A program made the translations under genes and the position numbers. Below are positions 36,014 through 44,447 of a stretch of DNA of 64,000 bases, one piece after another; position 1 is the stretch's first letter; each line of letters starts with the position of its first letter. The stretch is from assembly GCA_050261515.1 (NCBI GenBank), contig JBLNDJ010000007.1, positions 62,001 to 126,000 of the forward strand, read 5' to 3'. The notes beneath the pieces are model-generated. The model had not been told where the DNA came from, made no database searches, and worked only from the letters and a program-made list of their open reading frames with translations. The DNA is from JBLNDJ01 sp050261515 (GTDB taxonomy: Bacteria; Acidobacteriota; Terriglobia; Bryobacterales; Bryobacteraceae).

Positions 36014-36376
36014 GTGGAACCGGACTCCCCCGAAATCCTCAGCCGCGGTGCCATCCTCGAGCGCGTCGGCGGCGATGCGGAGTTCCTGCGTGAACTCTCG
36101 GGCCTGTTTGCGGAAAACTGCCCGAAGCTGCTTGCCGAGATCCGCGGCTCCATCTCAAACCGCGACCCGCGGGCGCTCGAGCGCGCGGCCCATTCCCTGA
36201 AGGGCTCCGTTTCGAATCTCGGCGCCGGGCCCGCGCGCGAGGCCGCGCTGCGCCTGGAAATGCTCGGCCGCTCGGGCGACCTCGCCCCGGCCGCCGAAGC
36301 CTGCTCGGCTCTCGAACGCGAAATCGAACGCTTCACGGACGCGCTCGCCGCCCTGGCGCGCCAGCTCGAACGTTAA
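36014..36376 (+). CDS. Hpt (histidine phosphotransfer) domain protein
   Basis: A 120-residue four-helix-bundle protein. ILERVGGDAEFLRELSGLFAE is helix A, and ERAAHSLKGSVSNLGA carries the phospho-accepting His and the HxLKG signature. It would relay phosphate between a hybrid histidine kinase and a response regulator; neither is in the window, so it is an orphan relay protein. GTG 36014 fits the domain boundary; no strong SD is seen. Confidence 0.88.
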   Translation: MEPDSPEILSRGAILERVGGDAEFLRELSGLFAENCPKLLAEIRGSISNRDPRALERAAHSLKGSVSNLGAGPAREAALRLEMLGRSGDLAPAAEACSALEREIERFTDALAALARQLER

Positions 36377-36429
36377 AAAAGAAGTCCGCGTTTCCGCCGC
36401 CGCGTCTGCTATAGTTGAAGTCTCGCCGT

Positions 36430-37275
36430 ATGAAACCAGCCGTTCCCACCGAGATCGCCTGCGCGCACAGTCCGGATTCCGACGACGCCTACATGTTCTA
36501 TGCGCTGGCGACCAGGAAAATCCGGTCCAGCCTGGTTACCTTCCGGCACGTGCTCGACGACATCGAATCGCTCAATCGCAAAGCGGAGCAGAGCTGCTAC
36601 GCCCTGACTGCCATCTCGTATCACGCCTATCCGTACCTCGCCGACAAGTACGTCCTGATGGGGAGCGGGTCGAGCGTGGGCGATGGCTACGGCCCCATGC
36701 TTGTGGCGCTCTGGCCCTACGGCGCCGGCGAAATCAAGGGCAAGCGCATCGCGGTGCCCGGCACGCTCACTACCGCCTATCTCACGCTCAAAATCGTCGA
36801 GCCGGATTTCGAAGCGGTCGTCGTCCCGTTCGACAAAGTTCTCGAAGCGGTCTCGGAGCGCTCGGCCGACCTCGGCCTCATCATCCACGAGGGCCAGCTC
36901 ACCTACGCCCGCGCCGGGTTCCATAAGGTGCTCGACCTGGGAGTGTGGTGGAAGGCGAAGTACGACCTGCCGCTGCCGCTCGGCGCCAACGCCCTGCTGC
37001 GCTCGCTCGCCCCCGAGATCCAGTCCGAGTGCTGCCGGCTGATGCGCGACAGCATCCAGTACGCGCTCGACAACCACGAAGAAGCGCTCAACTACGCCAT
37101 GCAGTTCGCCCGCGACATGGAGCCGCGGCTCGCCGAAAAGTTCATCGGCATGTACGTGAACCACTTCACGGTCGATGCGGACGAGAGGGTCGAGCGCGGC
37201 GTCCAGACGCTTTACGATGCAGGCTACGAGTGCGGCATGCTCCCGCGCCGCATTCAGGCCGAATTCATACGCTAG
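36430..37275 (+). CDS. mqnD: 1,4-dihydroxy-6-naphthoate synthase
   Basis: A 281-residue periplasmic-binding-protein-fold enzyme of the futalosine menaquinone pathway. AHSPDSDDAYMFYAL is the diagnostic MqnD start; SCYALTAISYHAYPYLADKY, GKRIAVPGTLTTAYL and IIHEGQLTY follow. It cuts cyclic dehypoxanthine futalosine to 1,4-dihydroxy-6-naphthoate and needs no cofactor. TATAGT at 36410-36415 may be its -10 box. Other mqn genes are not in the window. Confidence 0.92.
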   Translation: MKPAVPTEIACAHSPDSDDAYMFYALATRKIRSSLVTFRHVLDDIESLNRKAEQSCYALTAISYHAYPYLADKYVLMGSGSSVGDGYGPMLVALWPYGAGEIKGKRIAVPGTLTTAYLTLKIVEPDFEAVVVPFDKVLEAVSERSADLGLIIHEGQLTYARAGFHKVLDLGVWWKAKYDLPLPLGANALLRSLAPEIQSECCRLMRDSIQYALDNHEEALNYAMQFARDMEPRLAEKFIGMYVNHFTVDADERVERGVQTLYDAGYECGMLPRRIQAEFIR

Positions 37276-37305
37276 AAAGTCCTTCCGCTGTCATAATAGT
37301 GGGCT

Positions 37306-38592
37306 ATGCGGTATTTCTACGCCTTCGTCTGTAGTGTGCTGATTTGCGGCTGCGCGCTGGCGCAGGACGCCTCGGACCCCAAGCAGCGCGCCCGCGCGGC
37401 GCGCGACCTCGTCAAGCTGGGCTCGGATGCGATTCCGAAGCTCCAGGCGATGCTGACCGATCCCGACGTTGACGTCCGCATCGAAGTCGTGAAAGCCATC
37501 GTCGAAGTGGACACCGCCGCCAGCCTCGACCCGCTCATCCAGGCCACGCGCGACAACGACCCAGAAGTGCAGATCCGCGCCACCGACGGACTGGTGAATT
37601 TCTACCTGCCCGGCTACGTGCAGAGCGGCCTGAGCGCCAAGCTCCGCCGCGCCGGCAAGGTAATCAAGGCGAAATTCACCGACACGAACGACCAGGTGAT
37701 CGGCAACTACGTGCAGGTGCGGCCCGAGGTGGTCGCGGCGCTGGGCAAGCTGGCGCGCGGCGGCATCTCGATGGAGTCGCGGGCCAACGCGGCGCGTGCC
37801 GTGGGCATCCTGCGCGGCCGTGCTGCGCTCCCCGACCTCTACGAAGCGCTGCGCTCGAAGGACGACCAGGTCATCTACGAGAGCCTGAATGCGATCCAGA
37901 AGATCCGCGACCCCGAGGCCGCGCCCCGCATCGCGTTTCTGCTGCGCGACCTGAACGAGAAGGTGCAGATCGCGGCCATCGAGACCACCGGGCTGCTCCA
38001 GAACCGCGACGCCCTTCCCCAGCTTCGGGAGGCGCTCACCCGCGCGCGCTCCACGAAGGTCCGGCGCGCCGCCCTGACCGCCATCGCCATGCTCCCCGAC
38101 GAAGGCAGCCGCCCCATCTACCAGCAATACCTGAACGACAAAGACGACGCGCTGCGCGCTGCCGCCGCCGAGGGCTTCGCCCGGCTGAGGAACAAGGCCG
38201 ACCTGCCCGTCATCGAAAAGGCCTACGCGGGCGAGCAGAAGCGCAACGCCCAGCTTTCAGGCGCCTTCGCGCTCGTCATGCTGGGCCGCACCGAGATCTC
38301 CGAGATGAGTCCGCTCCAGACGCTCATCAACACGCTGAATTCCTCCTCGTGGCGCGGCGTCTCGCGAGCGTTTCTGATCGAGCTCGCCCGAGAGCAGGCG
38401 ATCCGGGCCTCGCTCCAGCAGGCTGTGAAACAAGGAACCCGCGACGAAAAAATCGAGCTGGCGCAAATTCTGGCCGTGAGCGGAGATAAGGACACGGTGC
38501 CGGTCCTCAACGACCTGACCCACGACTCCGACACCGAAGTCGCGCAAGCCGCGCTGAACGCCGCCCGAACCCTGAAGGCAAGATTGCAGTAG
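37306..38592 (+). CDS. Secreted HEAT-repeat protein
   Basis: A 428-residue exported protein (signal YAFVCSVLICGCALAQ; the Cys could alternatively be lipidated). It consists of about ten HEAT/PBS-lyase-like repeats such as SDAIPKLQAMLTDPDVDVRIEVVKAI and ALPQLREALTRARSTKVRRAAL, read in parts. Such solenoids bind other proteins; no catalytic site is seen. CATAAT ends 8 nt before the ATG. It stands alone between mqnD and a convergent small gene. Confidence 0.85.
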   Translation: MRYFYAFVCSVLICGCALAQDASDPKQRARAARDLVKLGSDAIPKLQAMLTDPDVDVRIEVVKAIVEVDTAASLDPLIQATRDNDPEVQIRATDGLVNFYLPGYVQSGLSAKLRRAGKVIKAKFTDTNDQVIGNYVQVRPEVVAALGKLARGGISMESRANAARAVGILRGRAALPDLYEALRSKDDQVIYESLNAIQKIRDPEAAPRIAFLLRDLNEKVQIAAIETTGLLQNRDALPQLREALTRARSTKVRRAALTAIAMLPDEGSRPIYQQYLNDKDDALRAAAAEGFARLRNKADLPVIEKAYAGEQKRNAQLSGAFALVMLGRTEISEMSPLQTLINTLNSSSWRGVSRAFLIELAREQAIRASLQQAVKQGTRDEKIELAQILAVSGDKDTVPVLNDLTHDSDTEVAQAALNAARTLKARLQ

Positions 38593-38631
38593 GGCGGACC
38601 CTGGTTTGCGGGCGCTCCCCGGCCACCCCAC

Positions 38632-38667
38632 AAAACAGAAAGGGCGCCTGGCCCATGGCCGGCGCCC
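38632..38667 (-). terminator. Intrinsic terminator of the CxxC protein gene
   Basis: Minus strand: GGGCGCC and GGCGCCC arms (38642-38667, extended by two inner GG/CC pairs) followed by TTTCTGTTTTG. It lies 30 bp after the stop of the small CxxC gene and also faces the end of the HEAT gene. Confidence 0.75.
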
Positions 38668-38696
38668 TCCACCGAGAAGGAAAATTGGTCTTCGAA

Positions 38697-38912
38697 CTAC
38701 TTGGCCTTCTTCTGTTTCTGCTGGCCGACGCGCACCTTGACGTGCTGCGCCTTCGCTTCCTGAAACGCCTTGTGATCGTGACGAGCCACAGCCTCGGCGA
38801 TGTACTTATCAACATCGACGCTGCCGTTCTTCGGGATCACGGCCATCAACGTAAAGTTGTCGTTGCAGGTCGGGCAGAAGGGCCGAAATCGCGTCACGTT
38901 GGGTATTGCCAT
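38697..38912 (-). CDS. Small CxxC protein with basic tail
   Basis: A 71-residue protein with one zinc-knuckle-like CPTC pair (Cys13, Cys16), a predicted helix with HDHKAFQEAK and a lysine-rich end (GQQKQKKAK). One CxxC pair alone could bind a metal as a dimer. I do not know the family, though similar small proteins occur in Acidobacteria. ATG 38912 is preferred over TTG 38918. The 11-mer GTTAAGCTAAC lies 6 nt upstream. It has its own terminator and is probably a single-gene unit. Confidence 0.7.
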   Translation of the reverse strand: MAIPNVTRFRPFCPTCNDNFTLMAVIPKNGSVDVDKYIAEAVARHDHKAFQEAKAQHVKVRVGQQKQKKAK

Positions 38913-38968
38913 ACTCAAGTTAGCTTAACACAGTTGCGGGGCTGGGTTTTGTCCGCGACAGTCTATCC

Positions 38969-40267
38969 TTAACCGGCAATCGACGTCCACAACATCATCG
39001 CCGTCAGGACAATCATGACCACGCTCGTCATGCCCGCCACTACGTTCTGCCAGCGCCGGTTCTTCATCTCGCCCATCAGCTCTTCCCGGTTCACCAACTT
39101 CAACATGAAGATCAGGACAAACGGCAGCAGGACGCCGTTGGCCACCTGAGAAAGCAGAATCACCTTCAACAGAGGCATCTGCGGAATCAGGACGCACCCC
39201 GCCCCCAGCACGATCAGGAACGTGTAGAGCGAATAGAAAATCCTGGCCTCTGAGAACCGCTTGTCCACGCCGGATTCGAACCCTAACCCCTCGCACACGT
39301 TGTACGCCGTGGCCAGCGGCAGGATCGCCGCCGAAAGCAGCGAGGCGTTCACCAGTCCCAGCCCGAACAGCAGGGTTGTGAACTGCCCGGCGAACGGCTT
39401 GAGGGCCAGCGCGGCCTCGGCCGCGTCGTTGATCTCGCCGTGCCCGCTGTTGAAAAGCGTCGCCGCGCACGCAACGATGATGAAAAACGCGATCACGTTG
39501 GTGACGACGCAACCCAGAATCACGTCCCATCGCGCCAGCCCGTAATCCTTCTTCGTGACGCCTTTCTCCACCACCGATGCCTGCAAATAGAACTGCATCC
39601 AGGGCGTAATCGTCGTGCCGACCAGCCCGATCATCATCGTGATGTACCCCGGGTCGGAGCGGAACTCGGGAATGATCGTCTTTTCGAGCGCGAGCCGCCA
39701 GTCCGGATTTGCGAGAAACGCCGATACCGGATACGCAAAATAGACCAGCGAGAACAGGATCAGGATGCGCTCGACGGGCTTGTAGGTGCCCCGCACGATC
39801 ACGTACCACACCAGCGCCGCCCCGGCCGGCACGGCGATGTATTTGCTTACGCCGAACACGCCCATGCCGGACGCAATCCCCGCGAACTCCGCGAAAATGT
39901 TCCCTAGATCGGCCAGCGCCAGCACCACCATCGTGAAGAACGCCATACGCAGGCCGAACTCCTCGCGGATCAGATCGGAAAGCCCCTTGCCGGTGGCCAC
40001 CGCCATGCGCGACGCCATCTCCTGAACCACGATCAGGGCGATGGTCGTCAACACCAGCGTCCACAGCAGCGAATAGCCGTACTTTGCGCCGGCTTGCGAA
40101 TAGGTGAGAATGCCGCCGGGATCGTTATCGACGTTGGCTGTGATGAACCCCGGCCCCAGGATGGCGAAAAACGCCGCCAGTTTGTACCAGACCAGGCGCA
40201 GCCCGATCTGGCGCGGTTTGCGCGGGAATCTGGTGAGCAGGTCGTGGCCGGTTTGCTTGGTGGTCAT
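38969..40267 (-). CDS. Nramp-family divalent cation transporter, divergent (NRMT-like) A
   Basis: A 432-residue, 11-12 TM protein of the Nramp fold. The TM1 metal motif, DPGN in MntH, reads NDPGG here (Asp49-Pro50-Gly51-Gly52), and the TM6 MPHN motif reads TPWM (221-224), so the selective Met is Thr and the Asn is Gly. These changes place it outside classical Mn2+/Fe2+ carriers and near Nramp-related Mg2+ transporters. It is the last gene of a three-gene unit, 3 bp after a paralogue. The substrate call is inferred from motifs and context. Confidence 0.88.
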   Translation of the reverse strand: MTTKQTGHDLLTRFPRKPRQIGLRLVWYKLAAFFAILGPGFITANVDNDPGGILTYSQAGAKYGYSLLWTLVLTTIALIVVQEMASRMAVATGKGLSDLIREEFGLRMAFFTMVVLALADLGNIFAEFAGIASGMGVFGVSKYIAVPAGAALVWYVIVRGTYKPVERILILFSLVYFAYPVSAFLANPDWRLALEKTIIPEFRSDPGYITMMIGLVGTTITPWMQFYLQASVVEKGVTKKDYGLARWDVILGCVVTNVIAFFIIVACAATLFNSGHGEINDAAEAALALKPFAGQFTTLLFGLGLVNASLLSAAILPLATAYNVCEGLGFESGVDKRFSEARIFYSLYTFLIVLGAGCVLIPQMPLLKVILLSQVANGVLLPFVLIFMLKLVNREELMGEMKNRRWQNVVAGMTSVVMIVLTAMMLWTSIAG

Positions 40268-40270
40268 CGC

Positions 40271-41509
40271 TCATCTCATGTGGCGGATCGTGATGCCCGC
40301 AAGCGCCAGCGTCAGCCCGATCAGGATGGCCACGGAGGACCATGCGATCGCGTTATACAGCGGCGAGTTCGTCCACTTTCCCATCAACTCCTTCCGGTTG
40401 ACGAGCAGGATCATGAAAATCAGGATCACCGGAAGCAGAATGCCGTTGAGCACCTGCGAAAGCAGGATCATCTTCACCAGCGGGAAATCCGGCAGCAGCA
40501 CAACTCCGGCGCCGGCGGCGATCAGCAGCGTGTACAGCCAGTAAAAAACCGGCGCCTCGCCGAAGCGCTTGTTGACCCCGGCCTCGAACCCCAGGCCCTC
40601 GCATACCGAGTACGCCGTCGAAAGCGGCAGAATCGAAGCCGCGAACAGCGACGCGTTGCACAGCCCCGCGCTGAAAAGCAGAAACGCGTACTCGCCGAAG
40701 GGTTGGAGCGCCGCGGCCGCGTCGGCAGCCGTCTTGATGCTCCGGGGACCGTTGACCCAGATCGAGCCCGCGCAGGCCACGATGATGAAGAACGCGATCA
40801 CGGCCATGGCGATGCAGCCGACGATCACTTCAATCCGCGACGCCGAGTATTCCTTCTCTGTGACGCCTTTTTCGACCACCGCGGCTTGCAGATAGAACTG
40901 CATCCAGGGCGCGATCGAGGTGCCCACCATGCCGATGAGCATGATGATGTAGCCGGGGTCGAGCATCAGCACCGGGTGTATGGAGCCGATGGCAGCCGCC
41001 TTCCAGTTCGGCCCGATCAGAATCGCCGAAACGATGTAGGCGGCGTAGACGACGCACGCGCCGAGGAAGATTTTCTCAACGCTCCGGTAGGTGCCCTTGA
41101 CGACCAGCAGCCACACCGCCGCCGCGCCGAGCGGAACCGAAATGTACCGGCTCACGCCGAACAGCCCGAGCGATCCGGCGATGCCCGCGAACTCGGCCAT
41201 GATGTTGGTCAGGTTCGTCAGCACCAGCGCCGCCATGACGAGGAACGTCGTCCGCAGCCCGAATTCCTCGCGGATGAGATCGGAGAGGCCCTTGCCCGTC
41301 ACCGCGCCCATGCGCGAGTTCATCTCCTGCGTCACGACGAGCAGGATCGTGATCGGCAGCAGGGTCCACAGCGGCAGATAGCCATATTGTGCGCCCGCCT
41401 GCGAATACGTGAGGATGCCGCCGGCGTCGTTGTCCACCATCGCGGTGACAAACCCGGGCCCGATCACGCCGAAGAACAGCAGGATCTGGTATCGAAAACG
41501 CTTCAGCAT
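40271..41509 (-). CDS. Nramp-family divalent cation transporter, divergent (NRMT-like) B
   Basis: A 412-residue paralogue of the next gene. TM1 reads DNDAGGI (Asp26 to Gly31), so even the helix-breaking Pro of DPGN is Ala; TM6 reads IAPWMQF (Ala200 in place of the Met). The shared strings ILTYSQAGA and PWMQFYLQA show recent common descent, while the metal-site differences suggest that the two carriers differ in ion preference or one is a sensor. It lies 9 bp after the MgtE_N/CBS gene and 3 bp before paralogue A. Confidence 0.88.
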   Translation of the reverse strand: MLKRFRYQILLFFGVIGPGFVTAMVDNDAGGILTYSQAGAQYGYLPLWTLLPITILLVVTQEMNSRMGAVTGKGLSDLIREEFGLRTTFLVMAALVLTNLTNIMAEFAGIAGSLGLFGVSRYISVPLGAAAVWLLVVKGTYRSVEKIFLGACVVYAAYIVSAILIGPNWKAAAIGSIHPVLMLDPGYIIMLIGMVGTSIAPWMQFYLQAAVVEKGVTEKEYSASRIEVIVGCIAMAVIAFFIIVACAGSIWVNGPRSIKTAADAAAALQPFGEYAFLLFSAGLCNASLFAASILPLSTAYSVCEGLGFEAGVNKRFGEAPVFYWLYTLLIAAGAGVVLLPDFPLVKMILLSQVLNGILLPVILIFMILLVNRKELMGKWTNSPLYNAIAWSSVAILIGLTLALAGITIRHMR

Positions 41510-41518
41510 CGGCCTCGC

Positions 41519-42763
41519 TCATCGGTGCCTCAGCACGGTAATCACATCGTCCGCCGTGATGACTCCGGCCAACTTCTCCTCGCGGTCCACCACCGGCAAG
41601 GTCAGGATGTTGTATTTGTCGAACAGCGCCGTCACCCGGTCCTGTTTCTCATCGACGGAGACGTGAATGAGCGTGCCGGCGGCGAGTTCCTTCAGCGGCG
41701 TCTCCGGCGCCGAGACAAGCAGTTTTCCGGCCGGAACGGCGCCTTTAAGGCGGCCGCCCGAGTCGGTGAGAAATAGCGTATTCAGGCCCTCGATGAGGTC
41801 TTCGTTGCGGCGGATCTCCTCCAGCGCGTCGGCCACGGTCGCCTCCTCGGCGACGGCTACATATTCGGTGTTCATCATGCCGCCCGCTGTGTCCTCTTCG
41901 AACTCGAGCAGTTCCTCGACCTCGGTCTTCTCCTCGGCCTCCATCTCCTCGAGGATTTCCTCGGAGGTTTCTTCTTCGAGTTCGGCCATGACGTTGGCGG
42001 CCGTGTCGGGCGACATTTCTTCGACGATGTCGGCGGCCTTTTCGGTGTCGAGGGACTCGAGGATGCTCGCCTGCATCTTCGGGTCCACCTCGGAGAGGGT
42101 CTCGGCCGCGACCTCGCTGTCGAGCGTTTCCATGACCGCGCTGCGTTCCTCGGGGCTGAGGTCCTCGACGATGTCGGCCAGGTCGGCCGGGTGCAGATTC
42201 TCGAGTTTCTGGTAATCGAGGTTGAGGCGCAGGCGGCGCTGCGGATCCGGCTCGACGATGTTGACGAACTCCCAGCGGATCGAGTTGGGCGGAACCGCGG
42301 CCTGAAGCCGCCGGATCCACCGCCGCGGCAGCCACCCCTGCACGATCCGCCGCAGGATGCTCCGCACTCCAATATCGACTTCGAGCACTTGGAGGACGTC
42401 GTCGCCGGTTTCCCGGCTCTTGACCACCTCGAAGGTGACGTCGTTGACCCGGACCACCTTGCGTCCGTTCGAGTCGATGATCTGCTGGTCGAGCAGGTCG
42501 CGCGCGATGCGCAGCATGTACTCGTCTTCGTGGTACGGGGTCAGAATTTCATCGCGCAGGTGGACGCCGTCGAGCGAGATGGTGCGGATCTGGTCGTGGC
42601 GGATCGTCAGCCAGGCCCAGCCGCCGCCCACCAGGTAGCGGTCCACGCGGACGGGATCGATCAGGGGGACGAGCGCGGCGTCCTCGATGCGGCCAATGCG
42701 GCGCCCCTTGAGGTCGAAGACCCTGAGACCGAGGATGTCCGTGAAATAGAGCAGTTCCGGCAT
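41519..42763 (-). CDS. Soluble PRC-barrel/MgtE_N/CBS-pair protein
   Basis: A 414-residue protein without TM helices. Two PRC-barrel-like units come first (ILGLRVFDLKGRRIGRIEDA; IIDSNGRKVVRVNDVTFEV), then an acidic superhelical MgtE N-domain (LHPADLADIVEDLSPEERSAV onward, about 200-300), then two CBS domains ending TLPVVDREEKLAGVITADDVI. In MgtE the N and CBS domains sense cytosolic Mg2+ and close the channel. Here they are separate from any MgtE pore and sit directly upstream of two Nramp paralogues, so the protein probably gates or senses for those. ATG 42763 is chosen at the start of homology. Confidence 0.88.
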   Translation of the reverse strand: MPELLYFTDILGLRVFDLKGRRIGRIEDAALVPLIDPVRVDRYLVGGGWAWLTIRHDQIRTISLDGVHLRDEILTPYHEDEYMLRIARDLLDQQIIDSNGRKVVRVNDVTFEVVKSRETGDDVLQVLEVDIGVRSILRRIVQGWLPRRWIRRLQAAVPPNSIRWEFVNIVEPDPQRRLRLNLDYQKLENLHPADLADIVEDLSPEERSAVMETLDSEVAAETLSEVDPKMQASILESLDTEKAADIVEEMSPDTAANVMAELEEETSEEILEEMEAEEKTEVEELLEFEEDTAGGMMNTEYVAVAEEATVADALEEIRRNEDLIEGLNTLFLTDSGGRLKGAVPAGKLLVSAPETPLKELAAGTLIHVSVDEKQDRVTALFDKYNILTLPVVDREEKLAGVITADDVITVLRHR

Positions 42764-42952
42764 CGAAAAACGTCCTGGCCCATCCGGGCAGCCCGAGCGC
42801 GCCAAGGGCGTGTTTTGATTGGCCGTGCCGCTGTGATGCGCTCTACATCGCGTTCAAAACCACTATGACGCAAAGCCCGCGCCACCCGCAACAAAAAATG
42901 CGTTTTGTGGGCCGGAACGCCTGGTCCGCGGCGGTTTCCCGGCCGGCCCGGC

Positions 42953-42958
42953 TAGAAT
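42953..42958 (+). promoter_or_regulatory. -10-like TAGAAT 7 nt before thiG
   Basis: TAGAAT, a 7-nt gap (GGAATTT) and ATG 42966 predict a leaderless thiG transcript. No Shine-Dalgarno and no TPP riboswitch fit into this gap. Confidence 0.5.
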
Positions 42959-42965
42959 GGAATTT

Positions 42966-43742
42966 ATGTCTGAAACATTGAAGATCGCCGGGCGGGAATT
43001 CCGCTCGCGCCTGATTGTCGGCACGGGCAAGTACCGCAGCTTTCCGGAAATGGCACGCTGCCACGAAGCCTCGGGCGCTGAGATGGTCACCGTCGCGGTC
43101 CGCCGCGTCAATCTGACGGACCGGTCTAAGGAATCGCTGCTCGACTACATCGACCGCACGAAGCTCTTCATCCTGCCGAACACGGCCGGCTGCTACACGG
43201 CGGACGAGGCGATCCGGACGGCGCGGCTGGCGCAGGAAGTCGGCCTGTCGAACTGGATCAAGCTCGAGGTGATCGGCGACCAGAAGACGCTGTTCCCGGA
43301 CAACGAAGGCCTGCTCGAAGCGACGCGCGTGCTGGCCAAGGAAGGCTTCGTCGTCCTGCCCTACACGAACGACGATCTGGTGAACGCGAAGAAGCTGATC
43401 GACGCCGGAGCGGCGGCGGTCATGCCGCTGGCGGCCCCGATCGGCTCCGGCATGGGCATCCAGAACCCGGCGAACCTGCGGATCATCCGCGAGATGATCA
43501 CCGAAGTGCCGCTCATCGTGGACGCGGGCGTCGGGACGGCCTCCGACGCGGCCGTCGCGCTCGAAATGGGCTTCGACGGCATCCTCATGAACACCGCGAT
43601 CGCCGAAGCGGAAGACGCCGAAAAGATGGCACGGGCCATGAAAGCCGCGGTCGAAGCCGGCCGCCTGGCGTACGAAGCCGGCCGCATGCCGAAGCGCCTC
43701 TACGCCGCCGCCAGCAGCCCGCTCGCGGGCGTGGTCCGGTAG
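42966..43742 (+). CDS. thiG: Thiazole synthase
   Basis: A 258-residue TIM-barrel enzyme that builds the thiazole phosphate of thiamine from 1-deoxyxylulose 5-phosphate, dehydroglycine and ThiS thiocarboxylate. Lys99 in NWIKLEVIGD forms the imine with the sugar; LPNTAGCYTADEA and AAPIGSGMGIQNPANL are the phosphate-binding and signature loops. Length is normal. It is a lone thi gene here: thiS, thiF, thiH/thiO are not in the window, and no THI-box precedes it. Confidence 0.97.
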   Translation: MSETLKIAGREFRSRLIVGTGKYRSFPEMARCHEASGAEMVTVAVRRVNLTDRSKESLLDYIDRTKLFILPNTAGCYTADEAIRTARLAQEVGLSNWIKLEVIGDQKTLFPDNEGLLEATRVLAKEGFVVLPYTNDDLVNAKKLIDAGAAAVMPLAAPIGSGMGIQNPANLRIIREMITEVPLIVDAGVGTASDAAVALEMGFDGILMNTAIAEAEDAEKMARAMKAAVEAGRLAYEAGRMPKRLYAAASSPLAGVVR

Positions 43743-43792
43743 GGCGGACGTTGGCGGAATCCCCCGGCTGAGAGGCACGCCGGCGGCATCGC

Positions 43793-44392
43793 CTAGCGGG
43801 CTGTCCCCAGGTACTCGCCGGTCACGGCGTCTACAAACACCGAATACGCGCTCGTTGAAACGGACTCGCCCCAATACACGCGCCAGGCGGGGTCGGGGAA
43901 CCGCGCCGTCTTCTCGAGCAGGAACCGCACCGGCACACCCGGGTTCTTCCGCGCGTACTCGCGCCCCTGCTTCATCGCCACCTCGTAGGCGGCGGGCGAA
44001 TCCTTCCTGAACGCCTGCACCAGGAACGGCTCGGCGCCGCCCGCGGTGGACCAGCCCACGGGCGGGTCCGAGGTCACGCCGCCCCGCAGGTTCCGCGCGG
44101 GCCTGTGGATCACGGAATAGATAAAGCGCCGTAAGGTGCGCTGGCCCGGCGAGACGAACACGGCTTCCCACGCGCCCGCCTTCCCGCCCTCGGCCTTGAT
44201 CTCGTCCACGTCGATCTCGGCGACCCGCAGCGGCTGCGCGTCGGCTGCCCACATGCGCGCGGAGGCCCAGATCTTATAAAACGCGGTTTGCCCCGTGACC
44301 GGCTCGGGCGGCTTCTGTTCGGCCGCTGGTTTCGGGCTCTCCGAGCACCCCACCAGCAGCACAACGAAGAACAACAGGCTGGTTCGATTCAC
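43793..44392 (-). CDS. Hypothetical lipoprotein
   Basis: A 199-residue lipoprotein with signal RTSLLFFVVLLVGC (lipobox LVGC) and a Pro/Glu/Lys linker. The folded part (QTAFYKIWASARMWAADAQPLRVAEIDVDEI, read in parts) ends with WRVYWGESVSTSAYSVFVDAVTGEYLG, which looks like a PepSY-type strand pair. The GTG start is preceded by TAAAAT 9 nt upstream. It diverges from the DNA ligase gene. I know no function. Confidence 0.7.
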   Translation of the reverse strand: MNRTSLLFFVVLLVGCSESPKPAAEQKPPEPVTGQTAFYKIWASARMWAADAQPLRVAEIDVDEIKAEGGKAGAWEAVFVSPGQRTLRRFIYSVIHRPARNLRGGVTSDPPVGWSTAGGAEPFLVQAFRKDSPAAYEVAMKQGREYARKNPGVPVRFLLEKTARFPDPAWRVYWGESVSTSAYSVFVDAVTGEYLGTAR

Positions 44393-44447
44393 GTGATTCT
44401 CATTTTACGCGGCGCCGATCTGTGGCAGAATGCGGTCAGCGAAACGC

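Noticed and set aside
36430..37275. MqnA rather than MqnD
   Set aside because: Both share a fold, but the AHSPDSDDAYMFYAL opening is the MqnD form, so MqnA was rejected.
40094..41776. 560-codon plus-strand frame over the Nramp and MgtE_N genes
   Set aside because: It is a shadow: the minus strand has intact transporter motifs and the plus-strand product shows no recognisable domain.
42880..42925. A/T-run inverted repeat CAACAAAA/TTTTGTGG between thiG and the MgtE_N gene as terminator
   Set aside because: The arms are short and imperfect, and it lies upstream of both divergent genes, so there is nothing to terminate; it may be chance.
43760..43800. GGCTGAGAGGCAC after thiG, resembling part of a TPP riboswitch
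   Set aside because: Only the CTGAGA piece is present; the second conserved arm (ACCTGATCTGG-like) is missing and no plus-strand thiamine gene follows.
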